DNA of 49,578 bases from Thermomucor indicae-seudaticae (GCA_000787465.1 JSYX01000234.1:1-49578), one strand, 5' to 3'; positions 1-11,560 are shown, counted from the stretch's first letter. Notes: a model not told the origin generated them from the sequence alone. Numbers and translations are program-made.

Positions 1-114
1 CAGCTGGTCAAGTTCGGCGCGCATGGTCGCCAACTCTTGCGCCAGCCGTACATACTCGTCTTGCGAGACGAACTGGTTATTGCTGTTACTGTTGCTGTTA
101 ACAGGGTTGCTCAT
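1..114 (-). CDS. N-terminal fragment of a possible retrotransposon gag-like protein (runs off the window)
   Basis: An open frame on the minus strand starts at an ATG at 112-114 and continues to the window edge (38 codons). The visible product is Asn/Ser-rich for about 12 residues and then becomes a charged, helix-prone stretch (roughly LAQELATMRAELDQL). That layout, a short polar lead followed by a coiled coil, is common at the start of Ty3-like Gag proteins in fungal retroelements. No protease, RT or zinc knuckle is inside the window, so the retroelement reading is inference from style and from the transposon-rich surroundings. It could equally be the start of a host coiled-coil protein. Confidence 0.35.
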   Translation of the reverse strand, partial: MSNPVNSNSNSNNQFVSQDEYVRLAQELATMRAELDQL

Positions 115-187
115 CGTGCTGAATCAGGAGAGAAAAAAAAGCAAAGACACTTAGTATGGTGCCTTTGCGCCATTTTATTGGTCCATA

Positions 188-650
188 GGGTTACACTTTA
201 ACGCCGTGTTTAAAAAATTCTTTTCTCCTTGGGGCGGCGGTTACGCGTCTTTTTCTGTTCTCTTCCTTTTGCTTTCCTTCATGAGTCTTCATCTGTTCAT
301 CTTGAATGGGCCCATCTGAGATGTTCAACTGAGGAAATTCACTCGTCAGCTGCTTCACCTTCTGAGCCTTCGTCCGCACTTCTTCTGAGCTTTCGTATTT
401 TGAGTGTTCTTCGGTCTATCTATGAGCCTCTTGAGAGTCTTCCTTATCAGTTCTGAGGCTTTGAGAAACAAGTTGAGAAAGCTAACCTGTTTATATGTTG
501 TATAGGTCATCAAAGGTGACAACCATTGTATCAATCCTTCTCTTCCTTCTGACAAGTCCAAGTCTGCTTTTGCCAAGACAAGCCAAGATACCTTTTCCAA
601 ACTGCTTCCCCTGGTCAAGAGACAAAGGTAAACTTCAAACTCATTCAATC
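188..650 (-). other. Possible minus-strand coding remnant, unresolved
   Basis: Several overlapping minus-strand open stretches lie here, including a lysine/arginine-rich one ending at 191 and another between 355 and 648. No single frame is continuous. Exon joins were not convincing and no family was recognised. It may be the 5' flank (LTR or leader) of the element starting at 114, or a decayed gene. Treated as undetermined. Confidence 0.2.
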
Positions 651-819
651 AATCCCCCCTCTATCTAGTTATACATAGTTATATCATTTTTATTATGTGT
701 TTTTTGATTGTATCGCTTTTGATATGATTCTTCTGCTATATAAAAATAAACGAATCACGAACAGTATCTATTTGACTCATCAGTTATTTGAGCCAATCGT
801 TTGCCAATACGTCATTTGC

Positions 820-1019
820 GATGTCCGATAAAATAGCTATATTTCATGAATGCCAGCGAAAACCATATAGCCAAACTGCCGTTGAGCATGCATCTGCACC
901 AATCATTCCTCAGAGACGTCCAATAAAATAGGTGAATTCTCTGGTACCAGCGAATAACGTATCGCTAGCTTGCCGTGGAGCACGCATCTGCACCAGTCAT
1001 TCCCATGGACCACCCAATA
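820..1019. repeat. Degenerate tandem duplication, period about 93-95 bp
   Basis: Two adjacent diverged copies, 820-914 and 915-1007, begin with GAYGTCCRATAAAATAG and share CCAGCGAA, the block TGCCGTKGAGCAYGCATCTG, and CACCARTCATTCC. A third copy starts at 1008 (GACCACCCAATAAAA) and breaks off. The array lies 260 bp upstream of the transposase frame, so it may be a subterminal repeat of that element or an unrelated minisatellite. Confidence 0.7.
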
Positions 1020-1164
1020 AAAAGTAACCTGTGAACTGCTTTTTGCCAATCGGATTCTTACGGACATGTGCTGCAGTGTAACCGGTCAAGATGCCCGCCG
1101 GTGTAACCGGCCAAAATTTCCATGTATAGAAGGAGCCCTTGGCTGAGGCGAAATTGGAACCCAG

Positions 1165-1232
1165 GGCTATAACACGGATATAACCCGGCTATAACACCGG
1201 TGTTATAGCCTTGTTATAGCCGGATATAACAC
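1165..1232. repeat. Nested inverted repeats with a 24-bp perfect palindrome
   Basis: GGCTATAACACC at 1187-1198 is followed directly by its reverse complement at 1199-1210, making a 24-bp perfect palindrome with no loop. Flanking copies of the same core appear at 1165-1175 (GGCTATAACAC) and 1213-1221 (GTTATAGCC), and CGGATATAAC occurs on both sides (about 1176 and 1221). The arrangement is symmetric and sits 70 bp before the transposase start. It could be a transposase-binding site, a subterminal repeat or a replication-prone hairpin. Confidence 0.8.
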
Positions 1233-1280
1233 CTGTCCGTCCCCAGTGATCCACCGGGCTTATACTCCCACTGCTCCTCG

Positions 1281-3092
1281 GTGGATACGATAAATTATAA
1301 CTACAAGCCAGCCTTGGAAGTGTCCGCGATCTCGCGCGTCTTGTCCATCCCACCTGTCTCTCAGTACAAACTGAATCAGCGTGAGGGTAATGGCTTCCTT
1401 CCGTTAAGTCATGACGACAGGGAAAAACTGGGAGACCACCCTTTAAAAACGAGATTTGGCTCGAAATTCGTCAGGATCGTACCTTGGATCTTGTTCTCAG
1501 ATGACACAAGCGGTAATCGTTCCAAGAGATGGAACAAATTCGACAGCTGGTTGATGATTCCGGCGGCATTGAATCTCAAAGACAGAAACCAGATGGAAAA
1601 TCTCCATTTCATTTCGACCTCTCATGAGATAAATGCAACCCAGCAGCTACGTTCGTTGCTGTCAGATCTGCTCGAACTTCAACGCGGCATCGTGATGTAC
1701 GATGCCTCAGAGAGAAGAGAGGTCGTAATTGTTGCCCCGGTGCTGATATTGAACGTGGACAATCCTCGTCAATCAGAGTTGGCTTGCCATGGTGAGCATA
1801 ACTCAACACATTACTGTCGATACTGCAAAGCGACGAAGGACTCTTTTGATCCTACAGCAGATGTCATGCCAGAGTCAAGGGATAGAGCATTCGTCCGTGA
1901 AACCCTTGAAAGGTTGGAGGCATCTGAGCTGACCGCATCAGAGGCAATGGGTGTGAAGGCTACAGGGCACGAGCTCTTACAACTAGACTCGTGGGACCCA
2001 ACGAAGGATTGCCCGGTGGAGATACTTCACACACTCATGCTGGGGTCAGTGAAATATTTAACGCAGCGTATGTGGCAAAAGCTTCCCCAGGACAAGAAAC
2101 GCGACCTGACCGCATTATTGCGATCGTACTTCTACGGCGGGTATAAAAGGCCATTTACGAGCAACCTGCATTTCTGCGGTTCTTTCATTGGCCGCAAGTT
2201 CAAGCAGTTCATACAAGTTGCTCCCTTCTTACTGTCCTTGGTCATTGATGACACAAAGCTTTGGAAATGCTTCGTACGCCTCGCAGAACTGTGCTCGCTC
2301 TGTGACATGGAAGTTGTCGAGCACTTGAATATGTATCGTCGACTTCTCCGTGAGACGGTGCGAAGATTCCTTGAAGCTATCAAGGAATTTGACCCGTCCT
2401 TCTTGAGGAAGGCAAAGCTGCATCTCCTGATACATATGGAAGATGATGTTGTCCGCTTCGCTACGCCTATCCACACAGAGACGGAAAAAGGAGAACAACA
2501 CAATGGCTTAATTCGCCGCAATTTGGTGTACTCCAACCGTAAAAACACCGGAAGAGACGTGGCACACGCTTTTGCATTGGTCGAAACCCTGCGATTCCTG
2601 GTGGACGGTGGCCTCTGGGACGGGCAGCATGCTGGCTATGAAGTTCTGCAATGCAGGCAAGACCCTGAATTCCGTCGTGCATTCCTGGGTGCCGACAACA
2701 GCGATGACCAGACAGACACAGTTGAATCAAGGTCATTAAAAGCTGGAGCGTTTGCTGCTTTGCGGACAGACGGCTCTCGATTCCTGTGTGGGGTCCTGGA
2801 GTGCGATCAGCAGCACTACAGAGTGAAGAGGTTCCTACTAGCAGGCCTCTTTGACTCGTGTGGAAATCCCAAAGTGCACCCCGCTCAAGAAGCACCGTTT
2901 CCTGCATTGAAGAGCGCTGTCGCGGTCGAGTTGGTTCTCGACGCTTACCACGATTGCCGCGATGCCGGTTCAACTTGCGGCATCGTCGAGGGCGAGTGGC
3001 GGCATAGCCCCACCCCTTCTTTCTCATTGAATCGCTTCAAGTTTGGCGTGTTCTGGTGGATGGTCTCTTGCGATGAGAGGCTTATAATATAA
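1281..3092 (+). mobile_element. Plavaka-type (CACTA/KDZ-related) DNA transposase, probably N-terminally truncated
   Basis: One intronless frame of 603 codons. Residues about 70-140 carry the block FSDDTSGNRSKRWNK, then an ENLHFISTS-like stretch, then a Cys/His cluster (HYCRYC near residue 180). Later come an EILHTLMLGSVKYL segment (about 250) and an E-x-HNGLIR/SNRKNTGRD segment (about 405-430). In family knowledge these match the conserved blocks of Plavaka transposases, which are widespread in fungi: a DD(T)SGN catalytic region, a small Cys motif, a helical core, and an N-R-x-x-SRD-like block. Family members are usually 800 residues or longer, so the N-terminal third may be missing or lie in an upstream exon. 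The frame itself is intact, which suggests recent activity or domestication. CACTA-type terminal repeats were not identified. Confidence 0.75.
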
Positions 3093-4638
3093 ATGCCACT
3101 TATTATATAGTCTACATAATTATACACATATAATATCGTTCACATCAACAAGTTCAATGACTTGTCAGTGATGGCTGGTTTGCTTTGCGGGAGACGATTT
3201 TTCAACTCAGAAGTGGTTGTGGCACACAGTTTAACCAATTTTGTTGGGGCGGTATTTTTAGGAAGGCCTTTTTTCAAAACGGCGGAAAACCCCAGTTCTC
3301 GACGCCAGTTATCCGCCGGTTGACCAAAAAAAACCCGTATAGCTCCAGTAAAACTTTATTTTCTGCTTGGCGTGTATGGTGCAAGTCAGCTTATATCAAC
3401 ACTGGGCTAGGAAAAGGACAAATTTTTCTTTTGAAGCGGCGACTTAATCGGTTCTTTAATTCTGGTCACATATAAAGGTCAAGCTGGTGAAGGTTTACAT
3501 GTCTACTCTTATTGTCCTGTGAGACTTGTACTTCTCTGTTGCGTCCATTCAGGGTCTGGTTTAAACCTCTTGCGAATCGACCGGTCGTGAATTCCCGGGA
3601 TTGCAAGCTTTTTAAAAGACGGCTTCTCTTGTTCATCTTGGCATAGTTCGTGTTAGAAGATCGAAGAAGATTGCTTAAGTTATGAGCTGTTTTCTTCTTT
3701 ATATAATGGCTGCCCTTTCCCTTCTAGAACGGACATACTTTGCAAGAAAAGCGTTGAAACGGCCCAATTCAACACTTGAAGCAGTATCGCATGAACGCTT
3801 TTTATTGCACGATATCGCAAAAGAAACGTACTCTTTCCTGGTTCGTACATAGTGACTTCTTATACGGGCTAAGCCTACTGACTTCGCTTTTTGGTGGGCA
3901 GAATCCGGATTCTGCCGCGTCAAAACCACTTCCTCACTTGGCGGCTCTGCGTAGGCTGAAGTGCCCAATCACGGCAAATATATTACCCGGATGATATCGC
4001 AATCTGATTGGCTAATAGCCGATGGGGAGGGTTGAGGGGACGGACACTCTGGAGAGCCACTTATAAAAATGCTCCGACTTTGATGACTTATAACTCTGGA
4101 TTTTCTTATTCTAGTAGAAAATCTGAACCGATTACTTTTTTATTTGACTCAAAATGAACAGATTTATCGGTTTACTTTTTATCGTAGGGTGGCAGTGTGT
4201 GTGCTATAACGCAGGGCAATCACTTCTTCGAAGCATGCTTATCTGAACTCAAGAGCATTTTGGACTGTGGTCAAATTGGATTAGAGTCCAAGAACACCTC
4301 TGGCATGCGCCAAGGAGTAGATACGGAAAAAAGGTTGAGGCAGTAGAAGACGTTCCATACTTCTTCTGGAAGTTCCCAATCGGCGCCAATACGCCGTCTT
4401 CTGGAACCGGTTTTCCTTAACTACCGGAAACAATGGTAAATTTCGCTATCTGCGTGTGAGAACGAAAGACAAGGCCGGTGCGTACGATACGCATGGGGAG
4501 CATGACTTGAATAAGAGGTCCCCTGGACAGAAGGTTCCTTGGTTTTCGAATTCTCCATAGGTTTGGGAAGGCGGTTGAGTCGTAAGTCACACAACGAACC
4601 GCTCTTCTTTCTCCAACTTCATCTTTATAAAGAAGATT
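3093..4638. other. Non-coding interval between transposase and PRP18
   Basis: No gene was recognised in this 1.5 kb. It contains AT-rich segments, the hairpin described at 3873-3957, and several short open frames with no family resemblance. Part of it may be the 3' end of the Plavaka element. The last 200-300 bp must contain the PRP18 promoter; no strong element stands out. Confidence 0.5.
3873..3957. repeat. Inverted repeat enclosing a 16-bp palindrome
   Basis: AGCCTAC near 3872-3878 pairs with GTAGGCT at 3951-3957. Between them lies CAGAATCC/GGATTCTG at 3899-3914, a 16-bp perfect palindrome. The outer flanks also pair partly (GGGC upstream, GCCC downstream). This could be a small MITE-like unit or a transposon end. 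Confidence 0.6.
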
Positions 4639-6154
4639 ATGGATTTCCTCCAAAGTGCCATTAACGACGAAATCTCCAAAAAGCGGAAAACAATCGAGAC
4701 AGTTGCGAAGAATGGCGACGGATCAAAAAAGAAAAAGTACGTAAGCCGTGCTGAATTGGAGCGGTTACGTGAGGAAGAATACCGACGAGAAGAAGCGGAA
4801 CGGGAAGCAAAAGAGCGAGAGGTGCAGTCCCAAAAGACAGAAATGCGTCAGCCCATACACAAAGCAGTCATCTCACCATGTTGCTCCATTAGCGTAAAGA
4901 GAGACAAAGACTGGAAGCTGTAGGTGACAACAACCGTTGTATCCCTTTGCTAGTTCATATTCATGTGCTCATTAGGAAAAGCAAAAGCAACAAGAAAAGG
5001 CGCAATCCAGAAAAGAAGATACCATTGCGACAAAGACACAGGTATAGACCGTTGGGCAACGGAGCCTCATTATGGCTGTTGCAAATAGCTCATATTATGG
5101 CTATTTCATAGGAGGAAGAAGTAGAAACGTTCAACATCTCACGGGAAGAAGTGATCCGACGATTGCGGGCTAAAGGTCAGCCTATCCGATTGTTTGGTGA
5201 GACGGATAAGGAATGTAAGATACGTCTTCGTGCTCTGGAATTGATGGAAGAGCGAAACGAAGAGGTAATTGCATCGAGCTTTTCATGTGCATAAAGCGTC
5301 CAGGCAGCATCCCTTACCAGTACATTGATGTAGGGTCAACGCAATGATTATATGCGACAATTGGAGAAAATGGAGGAGCACATGAAGATAGACATGCTGA
5401 AACAAAAGGCTGGAGTCACGGATGAGAAGAAGCTGAGCAAAAAATTGAAGAAGGCAGAACTGGTGGTGGAGCCAATTGATCCTAAGCTGATTCAGACCGA
5501 TCAAGACAAACTATGCATGCAAATTCATGCTTACCTTGTGGTATAGTAACTTCTTGCTATTTCTTTGGTTGAACTTACTCTCTTGTCTAAACTGTGGGCC
5601 TATAGCATACTATGGATGAGTGGGAGGAAGCTATGGATGCCCGTCCAGAAGAGGAGAAACAGAGTGGACCAGGAAAGCGAGCAGCTGTAATGCAAAAGCA
5701 GACAGCAGAGTATATCAAGCCGCTGTTGAGGCTACTAAAGAAACGAGTAAGTCCTATTGGGAAAATAAGATTGAACAATGAATTGAACCCCTTTTCCCAT
5801 GCAGTCATTGGAACCAGATATTTTAATGCGCGTAGCTGAAATCACGCATTATATGCAAAAGCGACAATATCGTGATGCTCAAGATTCCTATCTCCAGTTA
5901 TCCATTGGCAATGCACCGTGGCCCATTGGTGTCACCATGGTTGGGTAACTATCCTAGAGAACATTGCGGAACTTATTGGATTGCTCAAACATCTTAGTAT
6001 CCACGAACGATCTGCTCGTGAAAAAATTTTCTCTTCACAAGTGGCACATGTCCTGAACGATGAAACGACCCGCAAGTGGATCCAGTCAGTCAAGCGACTC
6101 ATGACATTCGCTCAGAACAAGTATCCCCCTTACACACTAAGTCAAATGGCTTAA
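4639..6154 (+). CDS. PRP18: Pre-mRNA-splicing factor Prp18
   Basis: Prp18 acts in the second catalytic step of splicing, in the U5/Slu7 context. Proposed exons: 4639-4893, 4976-5041, 5112-5264, 5334-5540, 5606-5746, 5805-5944, 5998-6154 (372 aa). Conserved blocks match the human and yeast proteins: [20 protein letters not shown] (about residues 118-138), then [19 protein letters not shown], the signature [13 protein letters not shown] split by the last intron, and [17 protein letters not shown] near the C-terminus. The N-terminus is a Lys/Glu-rich helical stretch, as in orthologues. Introns 2-6 are clear and keep frame. The first donor is uncertain: GTAAAG at 4894 (82-nt intron) is preferred, but GTGCAG at 4822 also keeps frame and would remove 24 residues of the linker. 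The next gene starts 287 bp downstream on the same strand. Confidence 0.93.
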
Positions 6155-6441
6155 AATCAATGCGATTCTGTTAATAAACTTTTCCGCGTGAGAATCATTG
6201 GCTTGTTTCGTTCTTGAATTTTCCTCCATAATCGGAACAACAAAAGGACTGTCAAAAACACAGCAGGTGGTTTGGCAAGTGTCACGCTTTTCTTGATCCT
6301 CTTTGCATTTTTTCCTAAGGGTCGACCACTGCCCTGTTCAATCGTGCTGGAGTAAGAGACTAGTCTTTTCTGCAATCCTGTAGACGACCTTCACATAACA
6401 CCTGTTTTTTCTTTCTTACGGAAAAAGAAATATTTATTATA

Positions 6442-9400
6442 ATGGACGCCCCGATCGAAGTCCTCAAAGTCGAGCATAATGTTGTGTCGAAGGAACTTGC
6501 TCGATTCCGTGCATGCGATCCTGAAACACGCTGTTACTTTTGCCGTGAATGGGCGCAGTACGTGTATAAAAAGCACCTAGTGTGGAATGGCAAGGGAGGA
6601 GGACCAGACGACACCAGTAGCACACCGCACCCAGGGACGCTGACTGCCGGTCGTTACCATGTCAGTTTATCGAATCGCAATCAGTCCAAACCAAGCAAGG
6701 AACGTTCGACGAAAATTTTTGAGAACTTCAAGAAATTGCTGGACGGCAGCGGCAATGAGACGACGACAACGACGACCTCTTCAGCAGCAGATAGCAGCAG
6801 CATGATTGACGAGATCCTTAAAGTGTGCGACGACTGGGTGAATGCGCCGAGCAGCTTGACGTGCTTGCCTTCGCTTTTCGAACCGGTCGAGTTCGATCCG
6901 TTCGATGCTTCGCTAATGGTATCCGATGAGCCCAAAGAGCCAGCCAAGCTATTGGAACCTTTGACGGTCGAGCGCCAGCATGTCGTCTTACCCTCCAAGG
7001 GGTTCCATTTGCTAAAAAACTTGACGGGAGACATTTTGCTGTCGCACAAGGAACCGACGTGCGACCACATTCGACCCGAGTGGAAATCACCTGGTGATCT
7101 CGACGTCGATCGCAAGATCTTTAACGAAAAGATGGCCAAGGCGACCAAAGAAATGCTGAAGGATTTGGAGCAGGCGCTTAACGGCTCATGGAGTCATCTG
7201 ATGAGCTTCATGGACCAGCTCAAGAGCCTGGAGGCAGATCGGACACGGCTGATGGGCAAAGGGTGCCAGAAACTGGTGGATCAGTTTGCAGAGAAACAGG
7301 CGATTGTGCCGTTTCAGGATTACTGGCAAGAGCATGCGGCCAACTTTAGTAAAAAGAAGCGCTCAACGGCCGCCGATCTGGCGTCATTAGATGCGGCATT
7401 CACCGACTACTTTGACAGGCTTGCAGGGTGTGCCAAGGCGTTCCAGACTGAGTTTGCGATCCCGCATCTGGAAGCAGTACGGTCGCTCGTGCAGCGGTTG
7501 TGGGACCTGGTGGTGCCGACCATACAACAGATGGCAGAACGAATGGCGTCCTACGAGCGCAAGAACGAGACGTACCTCGAGAATTGCAAGGCGTTGTCCA
7601 AGTCACTTGAGGACCTGCACCCGACAGCCGATGTTCAGTTTGCAGTGGAAACCATCCAGCTCGAAACAACAATGAGGGTCAAGGAATTTGTGGATGAGCT
7701 GGAGAACCTGAAACGAATGTATAAGGAGGAATCAAAGCCAAACGTCGCTGGTCGACTGGACAAGGTCAATAATAAGACTTTCAAGAAGCACCTCAAAAAG
7801 GTGGAAAATGGCTATCATTCGATCCGGCAACATTTCCGTTATCAGGTCACGCAAAAGATCTTCCCAGGGACTCTATTCTGCAAATTCAGTCTGATCTGTA
7901 TCGAGGCGTTGATGCAGGAAGGCGAATTGATGGAGGCAGTGACAATTGAACGAGAGGTGAAGCGGTTCATGGACGCGCACGAAGACATGGTCGAAGAGCG
8001 TCAGTACTTGTATGAGGATTTTGAAGAAGGCATGATCACTGGTCGTACTGAGCTCGCTGGAGTATTGGGGCGACTATTTCTAAAGGAAGGCATGCGGATT
8101 CAGGGAGAAAACCTCGCAAAAAAGCGACAAAACTCGCTCTTAAAGTCACTGGGCGTACAGGTCGATGAGCAAGAGCGAACAAATTCAAGCAAGAGCAAAA
8201 AGAATAAAAAGAAAAAGGCAGCAGCCGCAGCGACAACAACACCTGAGCCAGAGCAACTTCCTTCTCCTCCACCTTCAGCAAAATCAGCTGCCACACCAAA
8301 GCCTGATACAGCAGAAGCCAAGGCAAACCCTGCGCCACCTGAGAGCAAACCAAACACTGCACCGGCTGAAAATAAAGCGAAAACTACGCCACCCGAGAGC
8401 AAACCGAAGGCCGCACCTGTTGAAAATAAAGCGCAGAGTGTACCAGCTGAAACGAAAGCAAAGAATACGCCACCCAATAATGAACCCAAGGCCTCTTCTA
8501 CAGAAAACAAGACAAAGGCTGCTCCTTCTGAAAACAAAAGCAAGCCTGCCAAGGATACTCCAGCAGAAACAGTTAAGAAGGACGACCAGCCTGTCACCAA
8601 ATCAGCGCCACCAGCAAACAAGGAAGAAGAAAAGCAGCAGAAGTCAGCGCAACAACAACAACTCAAAAAGCCCGCTTCACCGCCTGTATCAGCACCAGCA
8701 CCAACACCAGCAGCTACTACATCCTTTGCGCGTGCAGCAGCCAGCAAACCACCAGCCAAACCTCCTCAGCCTGCAGCGCCCGCGGCGATAAAGAATCAGA
8801 CCATGGCCAGTGAAGCAGCGGAAGCAGCGGCAGCAGCAGCAAAGGCTCCAGCCACGAAGAAACCGGAAGCACTCAAGCCAGTTGAATCCGTGACAGTTGT
8901 GGAAGAAACACAGCCTGTCAAGAAACAAGAGCCACCTACAGAGAGCGACTTTCCTCCTCTTGCACCAGCAGCGCCAAAGAAAGGAGATTTGGGAGGATGG
9001 GGTCCTTCGCCAGTTTCGCAAAATGATGGATGGGGTACCAAACCACAAGTGCAGAACGAATCGCAGGGGAATCTTCGTTCTGCTGTACCCGCTGAAGGCA
9101 ATGGATGGAATACGGAGCCTGCTACTGATGTAACGACAGAGAATAACAACCATGCATGGGGCGAGAACAAGGAATTGTGGAAAAAGCAAGACAGTATTCC
9201 GATCCAGAACGCCGCAGCAGGCTGGGGTGAAGCACCATCAACAGCGACAAAAGACGCGGGATGGGATGAACCGCCAAAGGAAGTGGGTGGATGGGGTGCA
9301 CCATCGAATAACACCGACAACGTCGACAGTTGGGAGCAGACCAAGGCTAGCGTTGCAGAGAGTTGGAGTAACACTCCGGTTAATTATCAAGCGCAGCCAC

Positions 9401-10763
9401 AGGTACAGCAACAACAAGAACACCCTCAGCAGGCGGTTGATAAATGGAACGGCGAATCCAACCGCTGGAGAAGCAATAATCAGAGATCTCCCGCTACTGC
9501 GGATGAAGGCTGGAGTCAACAGCCATCCGCGCACAAGCGACCAGAAAAAATGAATGGCAGCAATGGTGCTGTTGGCGAAAAACAGCAGCAGCAGCAACGT
9601 CGTGGCTGGAAGGATGACTGGTATAATACCAATGATGATACCGCTAATGCTTCGGGTGACTTGAAGGCTCTTGGTGGGTGGGGCGAAACAACTCAAAAGG
9701 AGACCATGACAGATGGATGGAATGATACCACTGTCAAGAATAGTGCCAGCACCAGCAAAAGCAGTTGGGGACCACTTCAAAGTGGTGTGGAGTCTAATCA
9801 GATCAATGGCTGGAGTAGTAGTAGCACCAACAATAACGTCGTTCAACAGCAACAACAACAACAACAACAACAACAGCAAGAGGTGCCGTCAACGACAGAG
9901 GCAGAAGTTGTAAACTTTTCACTAAAGGACTTGCTGCAGCAGCCAGCTACTACTACTGCTGGTTCTACTACTACCACCGCTCTTCCTCCCGGACTTGGAT
10001 CTGCGCCCGGTGGTGTCGGTGCATTTGGAGCGACGACACTGCCTGCTGCTACTGTGACGCCATCCTTGTCTCCAGACCCACAACAGCTCTTGTTGTCACA
10101 AACAACGACGACACCACTGAAGCAGGATATCAATGTGCTTACAGCCGATCAAATCCGTGAAATGAGCATCGAGAGCTTGATCAATCTTATTCAGACCTTG
10201 CAACGCGATAACGCGCGATTGATGCAAACACTGATTACATCGCAGCAAGAAATGGCTCTTCAGACAGCGCGGTATACCGAACTCATGTCACTTTCTCGTG
10301 AGCGGGAAACCCAGATGATGCAATTATTTGAAGCTCGCAAGCAAACAGAAATGGAGGAAGCTCGACGCTACATTTTGTCGCTGGAGGCGCGTATCAATAC
10401 GTTGGAAACCCAGCTGAAGGCCGCTACTGCCTCGCCATCGCCTGGTAGTAATCATAATAAGGCCAGTGGCATGACGGCTGGATTTGGAAACCAAGATTTG
10501 TTTGCGGGATACCGAGAAGAGATGCGATCCAACCATCGTGGTGGAAGAAGATACTATAACAAGCAACCAGTGATCCGTTGTGGTAATTGTGGAGAGACTG
10601 GACATACGAGTGCTGAATGCAAGGTGAGTATTGTTAGACACTTTTCGTCTGGTTGAAGGAATGCGCTTGAATATTAACTGAAATTTGCCTTTTTTCTTGT
10701 CAGGATGCATGCCGTTACTGCGGTGCAAGTGACCATTTATCAGAAGCGTGCACAATGAATTAA
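6442..10763 (+). CDS. Large GW/WG-rich protein with tandem CCHC zinc knuckles
   Basis: Exon 1 is 6442-10623 and exon 2 is 10704-10763, giving 1413 aa. Layout: a folded, mostly helical N-terminal part (about 1-570); a Lys/Ala/Pro low-complexity linker (about 575-830) with repeated ESKPK/ENKAK-type units; an SDFPPL motif near 840; a disordered region (853-1124) with 13 Trp flanked by Gly (GGWG, DGWG, AGWGE, GGWGE and others); a Gln run near 1134; a coiled coil (about 1235-1330); and two CX2CX4HX4C knuckles at C1380-C1393 and C1397-C1410. CCHC knuckles usually bind single-stranded RNA or DNA, and clustered GW/WG dipeptides are the hallmark of Argonaute-binding AGO-hook proteins. An RNA-silencing or RNP scaffold role is therefore plausible but inferred. 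I do not recognise a named family. Reading through the intron gives a shorter end at 10656 with a single knuckle. Confidence 0.85.
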
Positions 10764-11560
10764 CACGCCTCTAATGTATCATACTTTTTTCTCTCTTTTT
10801 CGCATGATCTCTTTCTCTCTATATAGCGAAGCATCACTCCCTGTTTTGTGCATAACACTACTTTGTAATTTTATTTTCAATCAACCGTCTCCCCATCACT
10901 GTTGTCTAATACGATAAAATATACAGCTACTTTTTTCCCCTCCGTCTCCGGATTGAAGTTGGGAACTAGTTCTGGTGCTGCTTCAGTTAGGGCTTCAGTT
11001 GCAAGGGTGGATCTTGATTGCTTATTCGTGCTCCGGAAAGGAGGTGGTAAAGGTGCTCCATCTTTCGACAGTTTTTGACACTTCTTTGGCTCCGAGATAC
11101 ACAGTGCAGTCCACCAGGCAACGCGATCTCGACCCTTCCGCGACGCTTGTTTGCTTCAGCGTACAGTGATATTACCACGAAGCTGTTGGAAGCCAAAAGG
11201 GAAAAGGATCTCGAACAAGCGCCAAGGAGGTTTCACGCCTCAGTGTAACACTGAAGGTAGGCGGTTATCTGCAAAGAGAAAAACTTAATGACACTTCAGA
11301 AGGAAGGCAGTAAGGATTTTTCGACAGCATCTCTTCAGACACGCATTCATCCATGTAATTTTCATCACATCGTGTCAAGCGATGACGCGAAATTTCTGAA
11401 CGATGTCTTTCGCGCCAGCATGGCAACTTTGTGTAACGTTAACCGGATACCGACAAGATGTGTATTCATTTCCGGCTTTGGCACCCAGATGCCTAGGACC
11501 CCCCTAAAATTACCTTTCACATGACTTATGAACTCCCCTCTATGCCTTCTAAGCCTCTCA
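10764..11560. other. Intergenic, no gene seen
   Basis: This holds the 3' flank of the GW-rich gene, with pyrimidine-rich and AT-rich stretches, and short open frames without family resemblance. The right part probably belongs to the 5' end of the decayed Tc1-like element. Confidence 0.5.

Noticed and set aside
2467..3027. 186-codon minus-strand frame within the transposase
   Set aside because: Antisense to conserved transposase blocks, with no independent family resemblance.
4920..4975. GTAGGT at 4920 as PRP18 intron 1 donor
   Set aside because: It would put the following exon in a frame with an early stop; a phase-0 donor is required.
8100..8759. 219-codon minus-strand frame
   Set aside because: Shadow of the Lys/Ala/Pro-rich linker of the GW-rich gene; its composition is the mirror of the repeats on the other strand.
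9238..9879. 213-codon minus-strand frame with a poly-Leu start
   Set aside because: Complement of the CAA/CAG run and GW region; a low-complexity artefact.
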